Below, one piece after another: positions 39,583-47,346 of a stretch of 64,000 nt of DNA. Source of the DNA: Fodinibacter sp963811825 (GTDB lineage Bacteria > Actinomycetota > Actinomycetes > Actinomycetales > Dermatophilaceae); contig CAWESS010000019.1 in NCBI GenBank assembly GCA_963811825.1, forward strand, positions 124,001 through 188,000, given 5' to 3'. The translations under genes were made by a program, and so were the position numbers. The number at the start of each line of letters is the position of its first letter. Position 1 is the first letter of the stretch. Below the pieces are notes generated by a model that was not told the DNA's origin, did not search any database, and worked only from the letters and a program-made list of their open reading frames with translations.

Positions 39583-40431
39583 GTGCACCCCGACCACGAC
39601 CGCGGCCTCGAGTTCGACGTCCGCACCCTCATGGCCCGACGCTCTGCCCTCGGGCTGCTCTCGGGGGCGGGCCTGCTCGCGCTCGTGGGGTGTTCCGACG
39701 GTTCGTCCAGCGCGGCGACGACGACCTCCGGGTCGGCCTCGACCACCGCATCGGCGACGTCGAGCGCGAGCGCCGGCCCGACGGCATCCGCCACGGCCGT
39801 CACCACGGTGGTGCCCGACGAGACGGCGGGGCCGTACCCCGGCGACGGCAGCAACGGGGCGAACGTCCTCGACGACTCGGGCATCGTGCGCCAGGACATC
39901 ACCTCGTCGTTCGGCACGTCGACGACGCCGGCGGCCGGGGTGCCGCTCACCCTGAACCTCACGGTGCTCGACTCCTCGAGCGGCTTTGCCGCCATGCCCG
40001 GGGTCGCGGTCTACGCGTGGCACGCGGACGCGGAGGGCCGGTACTCGATGTACTCCCAAGGGGTGGAGAACGAGAACTACCTGCGGGGCGTCCAGCCGGC
40101 CGATGACGCGGGGACGGCGAGCTTCACCACGGTCTTCCCCGGCTGCTACGACGGCCGGTGGCCGCACGTCCACTTCGAGGTCTACCGCAGCACCGCCGAG
40201 GCCACGAGTGACGGTCAGATCGTCAAGACGAGCCAGATCGCCCTGCCCCAGGCGGCGTGCGAGGCCGTGTACGCGGACACCGGGGTGTACCCGTCGAGTG
40301 CGTCCAACCTCACCCGGACCTCGCTCACCCGAGACATGGTCTTCGGCGAGGACGGCGGCATCCACCAGCTGGCGACCGTGACGGGGGACGTGGGCTCCGG
40401 CTACGTCGCCAACCTCACGATCGCGATCTGA
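39583..40431 (+). CDS. Intradiol ring-cleavage dioxygenase-like lipoprotein
   Basis: A lipobox-like LLALVGC (near residue 36) follows a Tat-like start ARRSALGLLSGAG, then a Ser/Thr-rich linker. The core matches extracellular intradiol dioxygenase-like proteins: ETAGPYPGDGSNGANVLDDSGIVRQDI, GVAVYAWHADAEGRYSMYSQG (Tyr/His ligands), CYDGRWPHVHFEVY. This group acts on catechol-type rings or is of unknown substrate. GTG 39583 (VHPDHDRGLEFDVRTLMARR) is the only in-frame start, yet relatives often begin with a His/Asp-rich stretch. Just upstream, ACCACGACCACG repeats read as Asp-His in another frame from near ATG 39525, so the N-terminus may be damaged by indels. Confidence 0.8.
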   Translation: MHPDHDRGLEFDVRTLMARRSALGLLSGAGLLALVGCSDGSSSAATTTSGSASTTASATSSASAGPTASATAVTTVVPDETAGPYPGDGSNGANVLDDSGIVRQDITSSFGTSTTPAAGVPLTLNLTVLDSSSGFAAMPGVAVYAWHADAEGRYSMYSQGVENENYLRGVQPADDAGTASFTTVFPGCYDGRWPHVHFEVYRSTAEATSDGQIVKTSQIALPQAACEAVYADTGVYPSSASNLTRTSLTRDMVFGEDGGIHQLATVTGDVGSGYVANLTIAI

Positions 40432-40505
40432 GGTGCTGAGCGAGGGACAGGTTGTTGACGAAAGTGACGATTGACTGCTGCAGCGGGATTCGCGTGTCTG
40501 TCGAG

Positions 40506-40534
40506 TTGATATCGAACAGGTGATCGAGTAGGCT
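40506..40534 (+). promoter_or_regulatory. Promoter with LexA/SOS box in its spacer, driving the HNH gene
   Basis: The -35 is TTGATA (40506-40511), the spacer is 17 bp, and the -10 is TAGGCT (40529-40534), 5 bases before ATG 40540. The spacer holds TCGAACAGGTGATCGA (40512-40527), one mismatch from the actinobacterial SOS consensus TCGAAC-N4-GTTCGA. LexA bound there would block RNA polymerase. Confidence 0.8.
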
Positions 40535-40539
40535 GAGGT

Positions 40540-42015
40540 ATGTCCAGCAGCCAGGTCCGTGAGCGCATCGCCGCACTGCGCGCCGATGCGCAGGCGCTGG
40601 GTGAGCTGCTCGTGCTGGAGGCGCCCGGGATGGAACCGGATGAGCTGTTCGAGGTGACCGGTGAGCTGCAGGGGGTGCTGAACGCGGGGGAGGGCGCCCA
40701 GCTCGTGGCCGCCGCCCACGCCGCGTCCCATGAGACCCGGTTGACCGAGCGTGGTCCGGTGCAGGTGCACCACGATGTGGGGTTCATCGACGCGATGGCA
40801 CCCACGGAGGTCTCGTTGGCGACCGGGGTCGGGCAGTGGGTGGCGGGGCGTCGGGTCTCCTTGGGGGCGGCGCTGGCGGAGCGGTTCCCGCTGCTGCTGG
40901 GCCAGGTCCTGGCCGGGCAGGTGTGCACCGGCACGGTGCAGCGGGTCGTGACCGTGTGTGAGGGCCTGGACCAGGCGGCGTGCGCGAAGGTCGACGCGAT
41001 CATGGCCGGCAAGCTCGCTGACCTCGACCCGGGCCGGGTCGCGGCGTTCACCCGCCGGGTCGCGACCCGGGTCGCGGGTGAGCAGCTGCGCGAGGCGCAC
41101 CGGCGGACCGCGCGGGAGCGGTTCGTGGAGACCCGGCCCGGCCCGGACGGTGCCACGTGGTGGTCGGCGTTGTTGCCGGCGGCGACGTCGGCGGCGGCGT
41201 GGTCGGCGATCACGACGCTGGGTGAGCAGTACGCCGCCAAGGACGAGTCGCTGTCCGCGGACCAGGCCCGCGCGGACGCGTTCACCGACCTGCTGCTGCG
41301 CAACGTGAACGTCTCGGCGAAGGTCACCCTCGGCATCCCCGTCATCACCGACACGGCCACAGACAGCGCACGCGATGGCGCACCCGCCGATGCAGGCGAT
41401 GCCGCCCGCGACGCGTCGGCTGCCGCCCCCGACGACGTGCACGCGCCCGGGGTCGGCGGGCAGGGACTGGGTGACGGGTTCCGGATCTCCACGATGTTCA
41501 GCGGGTGCGAGATCCCCGGCATCGGGTTCATCGACGCCGACACCATCGAAGCCCTGCTGCAGACCGTGCCGCTGCAGGTCGGGCGGGCGCTGCTCGACGC
41601 CCGCACCGGCACCGTCCTGGAGACCACCACCGCCGCGTACCGCCCGACCAAGGGCATCACCGACTTCGTGGCCACCCGCGACGGCACCTGCCGCATGTGG
41701 GGCTGCGACCGGCCCGCCCGCGCCTGCGACCTCGACCACGTCCGACCCTGGCCCGCCGGTGCCACCAGCCCCGCCAACCTCGGCGACCTGTGCCGGCGAC
41801 ACCACCGCCTCAAGCAACGCGGCCGCTGGACCTACGTCCTGCACCCCGACGGCACCGTCATCTGGACCGCACCCTCGGGCAAGCAACGCACCACCCACGC
41901 CGACCACACCATCTGGCCTGCACGCTCGGACCCAAGCGAGACACCGCATCGGAGCAAGGACCCCGAACCGGTGCCGGCTGCTCCCGATGACGAAGTGGAC
42001 CCGCCACCCTTCTGA
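40540..42015 (+). CDS. HNH endonuclease-domain protein of the DUF222 (13E12 repeat) family
   Basis: This 491-residue protein has an N-terminal DUF222 helical domain (ERFPLLLGQVLAGQVCTGTVQRVV, AATSAAAWSAITTLG) and a C-terminal HNH motif: CRMWGCDRPARACDLDHVRPW ... NLGDLCRRHHRLK, with the C-x4-C ... C-x2-H pairs binding zinc and DHV giving the catalytic His. The 13E12 family is multicopy in mycobacteria and other actinobacteria and some members are LexA-regulated. Its role is unknown; nuclease activity is likely. The ATG is immediately downstream of an SOS-type promoter with no ribosome site, so the message is leaderless. No inverted repeats or target duplications mark it as a mobile element here. 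Confidence 0.9.
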   Translation: MSSSQVRERIAALRADAQALGELLVLEAPGMEPDELFEVTGELQGVLNAGEGAQLVAAAHAASHETRLTERGPVQVHHDVGFIDAMAPTEVSLATGVGQWVAGRRVSLGAALAERFPLLLGQVLAGQVCTGTVQRVVTVCEGLDQAACAKVDAIMAGKLADLDPGRVAAFTRRVATRVAGEQLREAHRRTARERFVETRPGPDGATWWSALLPAATSAAAWSAITTLGEQYAAKDESLSADQARADAFTDLLLRNVNVSAKVTLGIPVITDTATDSARDGAPADAGDAARDASAAAPDDVHAPGVGGQGLGDGFRISTMFSGCEIPGIGFIDADTIEALLQTVPLQVGRALLDARTGTVLETTTAAYRPTKGITDFVATRDGTCRMWGCDRPARACDLDHVRPWPAGATSPANLGDLCRRHHRLKQRGRWTYVLHPDGTVIWTAPSGKQRTTHADHTIWPARSDPSETPHRSKDPEPVPAAPDDEVDPPPF

Positions 42016-42060
42016 CGAGCCACCCTTCTGGTGCGGGACGGCCGAGGGGTTCCTGCGCGA

Positions 42061-42066
42061 TAGACT
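42061..42066 (+). promoter_or_regulatory. Putative -10 box of efp
   Basis: TAGACT in GCGATAGACTCG is 87 bases before GTG 42154. The same extended pattern precedes mihF and the DUF948 gene. Confidence 0.45.
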
Positions 42067-42153
42067 CGTGCGGTTCCCCACCCCCTCGCCGGGGTGCCGC
42101 CTGCCCTCGGGCCAGGTGCGGCCGCCGGTGTCGACGAAAGCGAAGATCCACCC

Positions 42154-42714
42154 GTGGCATCGACCAACGACCTCAAGAACGGCCTCGTCCTCAACCTCGA
42201 GGGCCAGCTGTGGACCGTCGTCGAGTTCCAGCACGTCAAGCCCGGCAAGGGCCCGGCCTTCGTGCGGACCAAGCTGAAGAACGTCCTGAGTGGCAAGGTC
42301 GTCGACAAGACCTTCAACGCCGGCGTCAAGGTCGAGACGGCGAACGTCGACAAGCGGAACATGCAGTACCTCTACAACGACGGCACCGACTTCATCTTCA
42401 TGGACGGTGACACCTACGACCAGATCTCGGTGACCCCCGAGGTCGTCGGCGACGCGGCGAAGTACATGCTCGAGAACCAGGAGGCCATCGTGGCCCGCCA
42501 CGACGGCGCCGTCCTGTTCATCGAGCTGCCCGCGTCGGTCGTGCTCGAGATCTCGTACACCGAGCCGGGCCTCCAGGGCGACCGCTCGACCGGCGGCACC
42601 AAGCCGGCGACCCTCGAGACCGGCGCCGAGATCGCCGTGCCCCTGTTCCTCGAGACGGGCACCAAGGTCAAGGTCGACACCCGCGACGGCTCCTACCTCG
42701 GTCGGGTCAGCTGA
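42154..42714 (+). CDS. efp: Translation elongation factor P
   Basis: EF-P relieves ribosome stalling at polyproline. The 186-residue protein has the KOW-like domain STNDLKNGLVLNLEGQLWTVVEFQHVKPGKGPAFVRTKLKN, with the conserved Lys of the PGKGPA loop at the tip, followed by two OB domains ending DTRDGSYLGRVS. The start GTG 42154 was chosen because it gives the family N-terminus; an in-frame start at 42094 adds 20 atypical residues. nusB follows after 3 bases, a widely conserved pair. Confidence 0.95.
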   Translation: MASTNDLKNGLVLNLEGQLWTVVEFQHVKPGKGPAFVRTKLKNVLSGKVVDKTFNAGVKVETANVDKRNMQYLYNDGTDFIFMDGDTYDQISVTPEVVGDAAKYMLENQEAIVARHDGAVLFIELPASVVLEISYTEPGLQGDRSTGGTKPATLETGAEIAVPLFLETGTKVKVDTRDGSYLGRVS

Positions 42715-42717
42715 CCC

Positions 42718-43131
42718 GTGGCCGCCCGCACCAAGGCCCGCAAGCGCGCGCTCGACCTCCTCTTCGAGGCCGAGCAGCGCCAGGTCAACGTCGGCGAGCT
42801 GCTCCGTGAGCGCCTGGCCGTCCCCGTGACGGAGGCCCCGTTGTCCGAGTTCACCGGTGACCTCGTGACCGGGGTCGTCGAGCACTGGACGCAGATCGAC
42901 GAGCTCATCGCGACCTATTCACAGGGGTGGACCCTGGGCCGGATGCCGGCCGTCGACCGCGCGATCCTGCGGCTCGGCGCCTACGAGGTGCTGTACTCGA
43001 CCGACGTTCCCGAGGCCGTCGCGATCAGCGAGTGGGTGGGGTTGGCGACCGAGCTGTCGACCGACGACAGCCCGAAGTTCGTCAACGGGCTGCTCGGCCG
43101 GCTCGCCGAGGTCAAGCCGACCCTGGCCTGA
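42718..43131 (+). CDS. nusB: Transcription antitermination factor NusB
   Basis: NusB binds boxA RNA with NusE to promote rRNA antitermination. The 137-residue all-helical protein begins ARTKARKRALDLLFEAEQR (RNA-binding Arg-rich) and contains TYSQGWTLGRMPAVDRAILRLGAYEVLY and VAISEWVGLATELSTDDSPKFVNGLLGRL. GTG 42718 follows the efp stop closely, so they are co-transcribed. Confidence 0.95.
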   Translation: MAARTKARKRALDLLFEAEQRQVNVGELLRERLAVPVTEAPLSEFTGDLVTGVVEHWTQIDELIATYSQGWTLGRMPAVDRAILRLGAYEVLYSTDVPEAVAISEWVGLATELSTDDSPKFVNGLLGRLAEVKPTLA

Positions 43132-43187
43132 GCCGCATTCGAGTCGCAGGTGCACGGATTCGCGAGCGGTATCACCTCGACCGGGTG

Positions 43188-43394
43188 TCACTCCTCGAGG
43201 CGGAAGCCCAGCTTGAGACCCACCTGGTAGTGCGCGACCGCGCCGTCCTCGAGGTGTCCCCGGATCTCGGTCACCTCGAACCAGTCCAGCCCGCGCACGG
43301 TGGTCGATGCCCGAGCCACCGCGGTGGTGATCGCGTCGTCGATGGAGGTCGGCGACGACCCGACCACCTCCGTGATGCCGTACGTGTGTGCCAT
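43188..43394 (-). CDS. Dodecin flavin-binding protein
   Basis: This 68-residue protein (YGITEVVGSSPTSIDDAITTAVARAS, GLDWFEVTEIRGHLEDG, HYQVGLKLGFRLEE) matches the dodecin family: the Trp in GLDWFEV stacks on the flavin in the 12-subunit shell and the Gln of HYQV contacts it. Dodecins store or buffer riboflavin/FMN. ATG 43394 was chosen over the longer in-frame start; GAGAGGCG lies just upstream as ribosome site. It is convergent with nusB. Confidence 0.92.
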   Translation of the reverse strand: MAHTYGITEVVGSSPTSIDDAITTAVARASTTVRGLDWFEVTEIRGHLEDGAVAHYQVGLKLGFRLEE

Positions 43395-43497
43395 GGCTGC
43401 GCCTCTCGTCACCGGAGGCACCGTCGGCACCCCTCGCAACCGATGATCCTCGTGGCCGGCCCCCGTCGCCACCCCGGAGCGTCTGCCGCTGAGGCGG

Positions 43498-43523
43498 GGT
43501 TTGGGCGGTCATGTGGTGGGTAT
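43498..43523 (+). promoter_or_regulatory. Sigma-B/F-type stress promoter
   Basis: GGTTT (43498-43502), a 15-bp spacer, then GGGTAT (43518-43523). This matches the actinobacterial general-stress sigma consensus (Streptomyces SigB / mycobacterial SigF, GGTTT-N15-17-GGGTAT). Transcription should start about 35 bases before ATG 43564. Confidence 0.75.
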
Positions 43524-43563
43524 GAGGACCGTGCCCGCAACACTCGATCGAAAGGAGAAGGCC

Positions 43564-43941
43564 ATGGATACCCGTACCTGGGATGCGTGGAACTATCGGG
43601 AGAGCGCTGAGGTGTCGACCCGCGGCAAGGACCTCACGGGGTTCTCCGTGGAGGCCGTCGACGGCTCGATCGGCAAGATCGACCGGTCCACCCTTGACGT
43701 CGGCAGCAGCTATGTCGTCGTCGACACCGGACCCTGGATCTTCGGCCGGAAGGTGATGCTTCCTGCCGGCACGATCGACCGCGTCGACTGGAACGAGGAG
43801 AAGGTCTACGTGGACCGGACCAAGGACCAGATCAAGGACTCCCCGGAGTACGACGAGAGCACCATGTTCGACGACGCGGACTATCGAGACCGCTTGGGCA
43901 CGTACTACGGCGGCACCTACGACGACCGCGCCACCTTCTGA
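43564..43941 (+). CDS. PRC-barrel domain protein
   Basis: This 125-residue protein has a PRC-barrel fold: GKDLTGFSVEAVDGSIGKIDR, SSYVVVDTGPWIFGRKVMLPAGTIDRVDWNEEKVYVDRTKDQIK, then an acidic/aromatic tail (YDESTMFDDADYRDRL). PRC barrels occur in photosynthetic reaction centre H subunits, RimM and many small stress proteins. A very good ribosome site (AAAGGAG) sits before ATG 43564. A sigma-B/F-type promoter upstream suggests stress-induced expression. Confidence 0.9.
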   Translation: MDTRTWDAWNYRESAEVSTRGKDLTGFSVEAVDGSIGKIDRSTLDVGSSYVVVDTGPWIFGRKVMLPAGTIDRVDWNEEKVYVDRTKDQIKDSPEYDESTMFDDADYRDRLGTYYGGTYDDRATF

Positions 43942-43972
43942 GGCCGGCCGCCGCATTCCGCTGAAGTACACC

Positions 43973-44010
43973 GGGGCCCCGGTGGCGGGACATCCCGCCA
44001 CCGGGGCCCC
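43973..44010. terminator. Perfect 18-bp hairpin, probable bidirectional terminator
   Basis: Arms 43973-43990 and 43993-44010 are exact complements, with only CA between them; the stem is almost all G/C. It lies 31 bases after the PRC-barrel stop and before the stop of a candidate minus-strand gene. There is no T-run, as is usual for terminators in high-GC actinobacteria. Confidence 0.7.
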
Positions 44011-44052
44011 GTCGTGCGACGGGGCACCGGACGAGACAGAGAGTCGCAGGTC

Positions 44053-44302
44053 CTACCAGCCGCCGGCGGAGGCGAAGACGACCTCGGGCCAGGGTGAGCT
44101 CGCCAGCCAGCGGCGGCGGGTCTCGGCGTCGGCGTCGCGCGGGCGGGAAGAGCGGCGCCCACGCAGCCCGGGCCACGGTGGCCGTGGGGGAGGCCTCGGC
44201 GCAGGACGCGTCACGCTGGGTGAGGGGCTGGACGGTGGTCTGCACGATGGCCTCCTTCGCGGGCTGCGGGTGAGGGGCCGTCGCGGCGCCTCGTGGAGCC
44301 AT
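44053..44302 (-). CDS. Possible small protein, frameshifted
   Basis: From ATG 44302 the minus strand reads MAPRGAATAPHPQPAKEAIV ... TVARAAWAPLFPPA. A one-base shift near 44140 lets it continue as RDADAETRRRWLASSPWP and EVVFASAGGW, ending at a TAG (44053-44055). The second part is a coherent, charged helix with an aromatic end, unlike random shadow translation. One surplus base would explain the break, as elsewhere in this window. I do not recognise the family. If it is not a gene, 43942-44480 holds only the hairpin and the pyr promoter/leader. Confidence 0.35.
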
Positions 44303-44409
44303 TACATCACGTCGTGTTGGGATAGGCATAGGGCTGCGTTATGTGAGTCCATCATCCGGACCCGCTGTCCGGTCCGCGAGCCCCGTCCGAGGGCCGGCCG
44401 GCAACCCCT

Positions 44410-44415
44410 TAGAGT
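44410..44415 (+). promoter_or_regulatory. Putative -10 box of the pyr operon
   Basis: TAGAGT lies about 70 bases before pyrR GTG 44481, placing the RNA start near 44422 and the PyrR-binding element inside the leader. A separate inverted repeat CCGGAC-N5-GTCCGG is at 44356-44372 upstream. Confidence 0.45.
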
Positions 44416-44444
44416 GGGGGCGCACCAAACCGACATCCTTTAAC

Positions 44445-44474
44445 GACCTGTCCCGTGAGGCAGGGAAGGAGGTC
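44445..44474 (+). promoter_or_regulatory. PyrR-binding leader element over the pyrR ribosome site
   Basis: The leader contains a hairpin with inner stem CCTG (44447-44450) / CAGG (44461-44464), loop TCCCGTGAGG, and outer stem GACC (44445-44448) / GGTC (44471-44474). The loop matches the PyrR-binding consensus UCCNGNGAGG. The ribosome site AAGGAGG (44466-44472) lies in the 3' arm, so PyrR with UMP would hide it and block translation, as described for mycobacterial pyr leaders. Confidence 0.8.
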
Positions 44475-44480
44475 CGCGTC

Positions 44481-45071
44481 GTGACGCGTGCCGAAAGCAC
44501 CGTGCCCCCCGGGCACCCCCTCGACCCCGACGGCCGCACCGTCCTCTCCGCGAGCGACGTGGCCCGGGCGCTGCGCCGCATCGCGCACGAGATCCTCGAG
44601 CACAACAAGGGCCCCGACGACCTCGTCCTGCTCGGCATCCCCAGCCGCGGCGTCGAGCTCGCCCACCGGCTCGTCGACCTCGTCCGTGAGGTCGAGGGCG
44701 CCGAGGTCCCCGTGGGCAGCCTCGACATCACGATGCACCGCGACGACCTGCGCCACCAGCCCACGCGGGCCCCGATGCACACGCAGATCCCGACCGGCGG
44801 CATCGACGACAAGGTGGTCGTGCTCGTCGACGACGTGCTGTACTCCGGCCGCACCATCCGCGCCGCACTCGACGCACTCTCCGACCTCGGCCGGCCGCGC
44901 GCCGTGCGCCTGGCCGTGCTCGTCGACCGTGGCCACCGCGAGCTGCCCATCCGCGCCGACCACGTCGGCAAGAACCTGCCGACGAGCCACACCGAGAAGG
45001 TGCAGGTGCGCCTGGCCGGTCACGACGGCATCGAGGACGTCGTGCGCATCGCCGGGGGCGAGGCCCGATGA
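44481..45071 (+). CDS. pyrR: Bifunctional pyr operon regulator / uracil phosphoribosyltransferase PyrR
   Basis: PyrR binds pyr mRNA when UMP is high and also converts uracil with PRPP to UMP. The 196-residue protein has the PRPP loop VVLVDDVLYSGRTIRAAL and the RNA-binding basic residues around IPSRGVELAHRL and HRDDLRHQPTR, with VGKNLPTSHTEKVQVRL near the end. GTG 44481 is placed by the AAGGAGG site in the leader; earlier in-frame starts would lie within the regulatory hairpin. Its stop overlaps pyrB (ATGA). Confidence 0.95.
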   Translation: MTRAESTVPPGHPLDPDGRTVLSASDVARALRRIAHEILEHNKGPDDLVLLGIPSRGVELAHRLVDLVREVEGAEVPVGSLDITMHRDDLRHQPTRAPMHTQIPTGGIDDKVVVLVDDVLYSGRTIRAALDALSDLGRPRAVRLAVLVDRGHRELPIRADHVGKNLPTSHTEKVQVRLAGHDGIEDVVRIAGGEAR

Positions 45072-46015
45072 ACCGGCACCTGCTCTCCAGCGCCGACCTG
45101 ACCCGCGACGACGTGCGGATGCTGCTCGCGACGGCATCCGAGATGCACGAGGTGCAGCGCCGTGACGTCAAGAAGCTGCCCACGCTGCGCGGCCGGACCA
45201 TCATCAACCTCTTCTTCGAGGACTCCACGCGAACCCGCAGCAGCTTCGAGATCGCCGGCAAGTGGATGAGCGCCGACACGATCAACATCACCGGCAAGGG
45301 CAGCAGTGCCAGCAAGGGCGAGTCCCTGCGTGACACCGTTCGCACCATCGACGCGATGTCGGTCGACGCCATCGTCATGCGCCACATGGCCAGCGGTGCC
45401 GCGCACCAGGTCTCGCAGTGGGTCGACGCAAGCGTCATCAACGCCGGCGACGGCACCCACGAGCACCCGACCCAGGCCCTCCTCGACGCCTACACGATCG
45501 AGCAGCGGCTCGGAGACCTCGACGGCGCCCACGTGGCCATCGTCGGCGACCTCACCCACAGCCGGGTCTTCCGCTCCAACGCGATCACGCTGCGCACCCT
45601 CGGTGCCCGGGTCACCCTCGTGGCGCCCCCGACGCTGATGCCGAGCGGCATCCGCCCCTGGGCCGCAGCCGACGGCCTCGAGCTGACCGACGACCTCGAC
45701 GCCGTGCTCGCCAGCGGTCCGGATGCCGTCATGATGCTTCGCGTCCAGCGCGAGCGGATGAGCGGCGGCTTCTTCCCGACCCCCCGTGAGTACACGGTCG
45801 GGTTCGGGCTCACCCGCGACCGCCTGAGGGCTCTCGCCGACGCCAACCCGGAGGCCGTCATCTGCCACCCCGGCCCGATGAACCGCGGCCTGGAGATCAG
45901 CGCAGACGCCGCGGATGCCGCCCGCAGCCTCGTGCTCGACCAGGTCTCCGCAGGGGTGGCGGTGCGGATGTCCGTCCTCTACCACCTGCTCGCCGGAGAG
46001 GGGGTGGCCGCATGA
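45068..46015 (+). CDS. pyrB: Aspartate carbamoyltransferase catalytic chain
   Basis: This 315-residue enzyme condenses carbamoyl phosphate with aspartate. It has the carbamoyl-phosphate motif FFEDSTRTRSSFE, the Lys/Ser loop GKGSSASKGESL, MRHMASGAAHQVS, HEHPTQALLDAYTI and CHPGPMNRGLEIS. No PyrI regulatory chain is encoded nearby, so it is probably an unregulated trimer or associates with the PyrC homologue. It is co-translated with pyrR and pyrC (ATGA overlaps). Confidence 0.96.
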   Translation: MNRHLLSSADLTRDDVRMLLATASEMHEVQRRDVKKLPTLRGRTIINLFFEDSTRTRSSFEIAGKWMSADTINITGKGSSASKGESLRDTVRTIDAMSVDAIVMRHMASGAAHQVSQWVDASVINAGDGTHEHPTQALLDAYTIEQRLGDLDGAHVAIVGDLTHSRVFRSNAITLRTLGARVTLVAPPTLMPSGIRPWAAADGLELTDDLDAVLASGPDAVMMLRVQRERMSGGFFPTPREYTVGFGLTRDRLRALADANPEAVICHPGPMNRGLEISADAADAARSLVLDQVSAGVAVRMSVLYHLLAGEGVAA

Positions 46016-47346
46016 CCACCGCCGCCAACACCACCGCGCCACTGCCATCGTGCTGACCGGACCCACCTGGGATGCCGGGGACGGCACCTCCCGGCGCGGT
46101 GACGTCCTGCTCACCGACGGTGTCATCGCGCAGCTCGGCACCGTCGACGCGCCCGCCGATGCGCAGCGCATCGATGCCGACGGGCTCGTCCTGCTGCCCG
46201 GTTTCGTCGACCTGCACACCCACCTGCGCGAGCCGGGCCGCGAGGACGCCGAGACGATCGCCTCGGGGTCGCGAGCCGCGGCCGTCGGCGGCTACACCGC
46301 CGTGCTCGCCATGGCCAACACCGAACCCGGTCACCGACACCGCGGAGGCCGCCGAGCGCATCCTCGACCTCGGCCGCGCGGCAGCCCTCGTCGACGTCGT
46401 GCCCGTCGGGGCCGTCACGAAGGGCCTCGAGGGCACCGAGCTGGCCGAGCTGGGCCTCATGCACCGCTCCCGGGCCCGCGTCAGCGTCTTCTCCGACGAC
46501 GGCCGCTGCGTCGCCGACGGCCGCGTCATGCGCCGGGCGCTGGAGTACGTGCGCGCCTTCGGCGGGGTGGTCTCGCAGCACAGCCAGGACCCGAACCTGG
46601 CCGGGCCGCAGGCCTGTTGCCACGAGGGCGAGACCTCGGGCCGGCTCGGGCTGCCCGGCTGGCCGGCGGTCGCCGAGGCGAGCATCATCGCCCGCGACGC
46701 CATGCTCGCCGAGCACACCGGCTCGCGGGTGCACGTCGCGCACGTCAGCACCGCCGAGGGTCTCGACGTCGTGCGCTGGGCCAAGGCGCGTGGCATCGCG
46801 ATGACCGCCGAGGTCACCCCTCACCACCTCGCGCTCGGCACCGACCTGCTCACCGGCTACGACCCGGTCTTCAAGGTCAACCCGCCGCTGCGCCCGTCGG
46901 AGGACCGGCAGGCGCTCATCGACGGGCTGCTCGACGGCACCATCGACGCGATCGCCACCGACCACGCCCCGCACGCGCGGCACGACAAGGAACACGCCTT
47001 CGTCGACGCCGCCTTCGGGATGCTCGGCCTCGAGACCGCCTTCGCCGTCGTGCACGACCTGCTCGTCGCCGACGGGCGCCTGCCGTGGGGTGACCTCGCG
47101 CGGCTCATGTCGGTCGCGCCGGCCCGCATCGCCGGCCTGTCAGACCACGGTCGCCCGATCGCCGCCGGCGAGCCCGCCAACCTCGTGCTCGTCGACCCCG
47201 CCGCCTCGGTCACCGTCGACCGCGACACCTCGCAGTCCTTGTCCCGCAACACCCCGTGGCACGGCACCAGCCTCACCGGCGCCGTCCACACGACGATCCT
47301 GCGCGGCACCGTGTCCGCGCGAGGAGGGGAGCCCACCGCATGCTGA
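46012..47346 (+). CDS. pyrC: Dihydroorotase, with two frameshifts
   Basis: Dihydroorotase cyclises carbamoyl aspartate. Start ATG 46012 overlaps pyrB. Frame 1 gives MTTAANTTA, then one base is missing near 46035-46042 and frame 3 continues AIVLTGPTWDAGDGTSRRGD to FVDLHTHLREPG (metal-binding HTHLRE) and VLAMANTEP. At 46326-46328 one surplus C in GAACCCGG moves it back to frame 1 (VTDTAEAAERILDLG ... VHVAHVSTAEG, EVTPHHLAL, ATDHAPHARHDKE). Both breaks restored, it is a normal type I enzyme of about 445 codons. Two errors in an essential pathway gene again suggest sequence error. Its stop overlaps carA. Confidence 0.9.

Noticed and set aside
40540..42015. HNH gene as part of an insertion sequence or group II intron
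   Set aside because: No transposase, reverse transcriptase, terminal inverted repeats or target duplication was seen around it.
39463..42885. 1140-codon minus-strand open frame
   Set aside because: Antisense to the dioxygenase, HNH, efp and nusB genes; no protein signature.
43982..44443. 153-codon plus-strand open frame before pyrR
   Set aside because: Arg/Gly-rich composition, starts inside the terminator hairpin and runs over the pyr promoter; no family signature.
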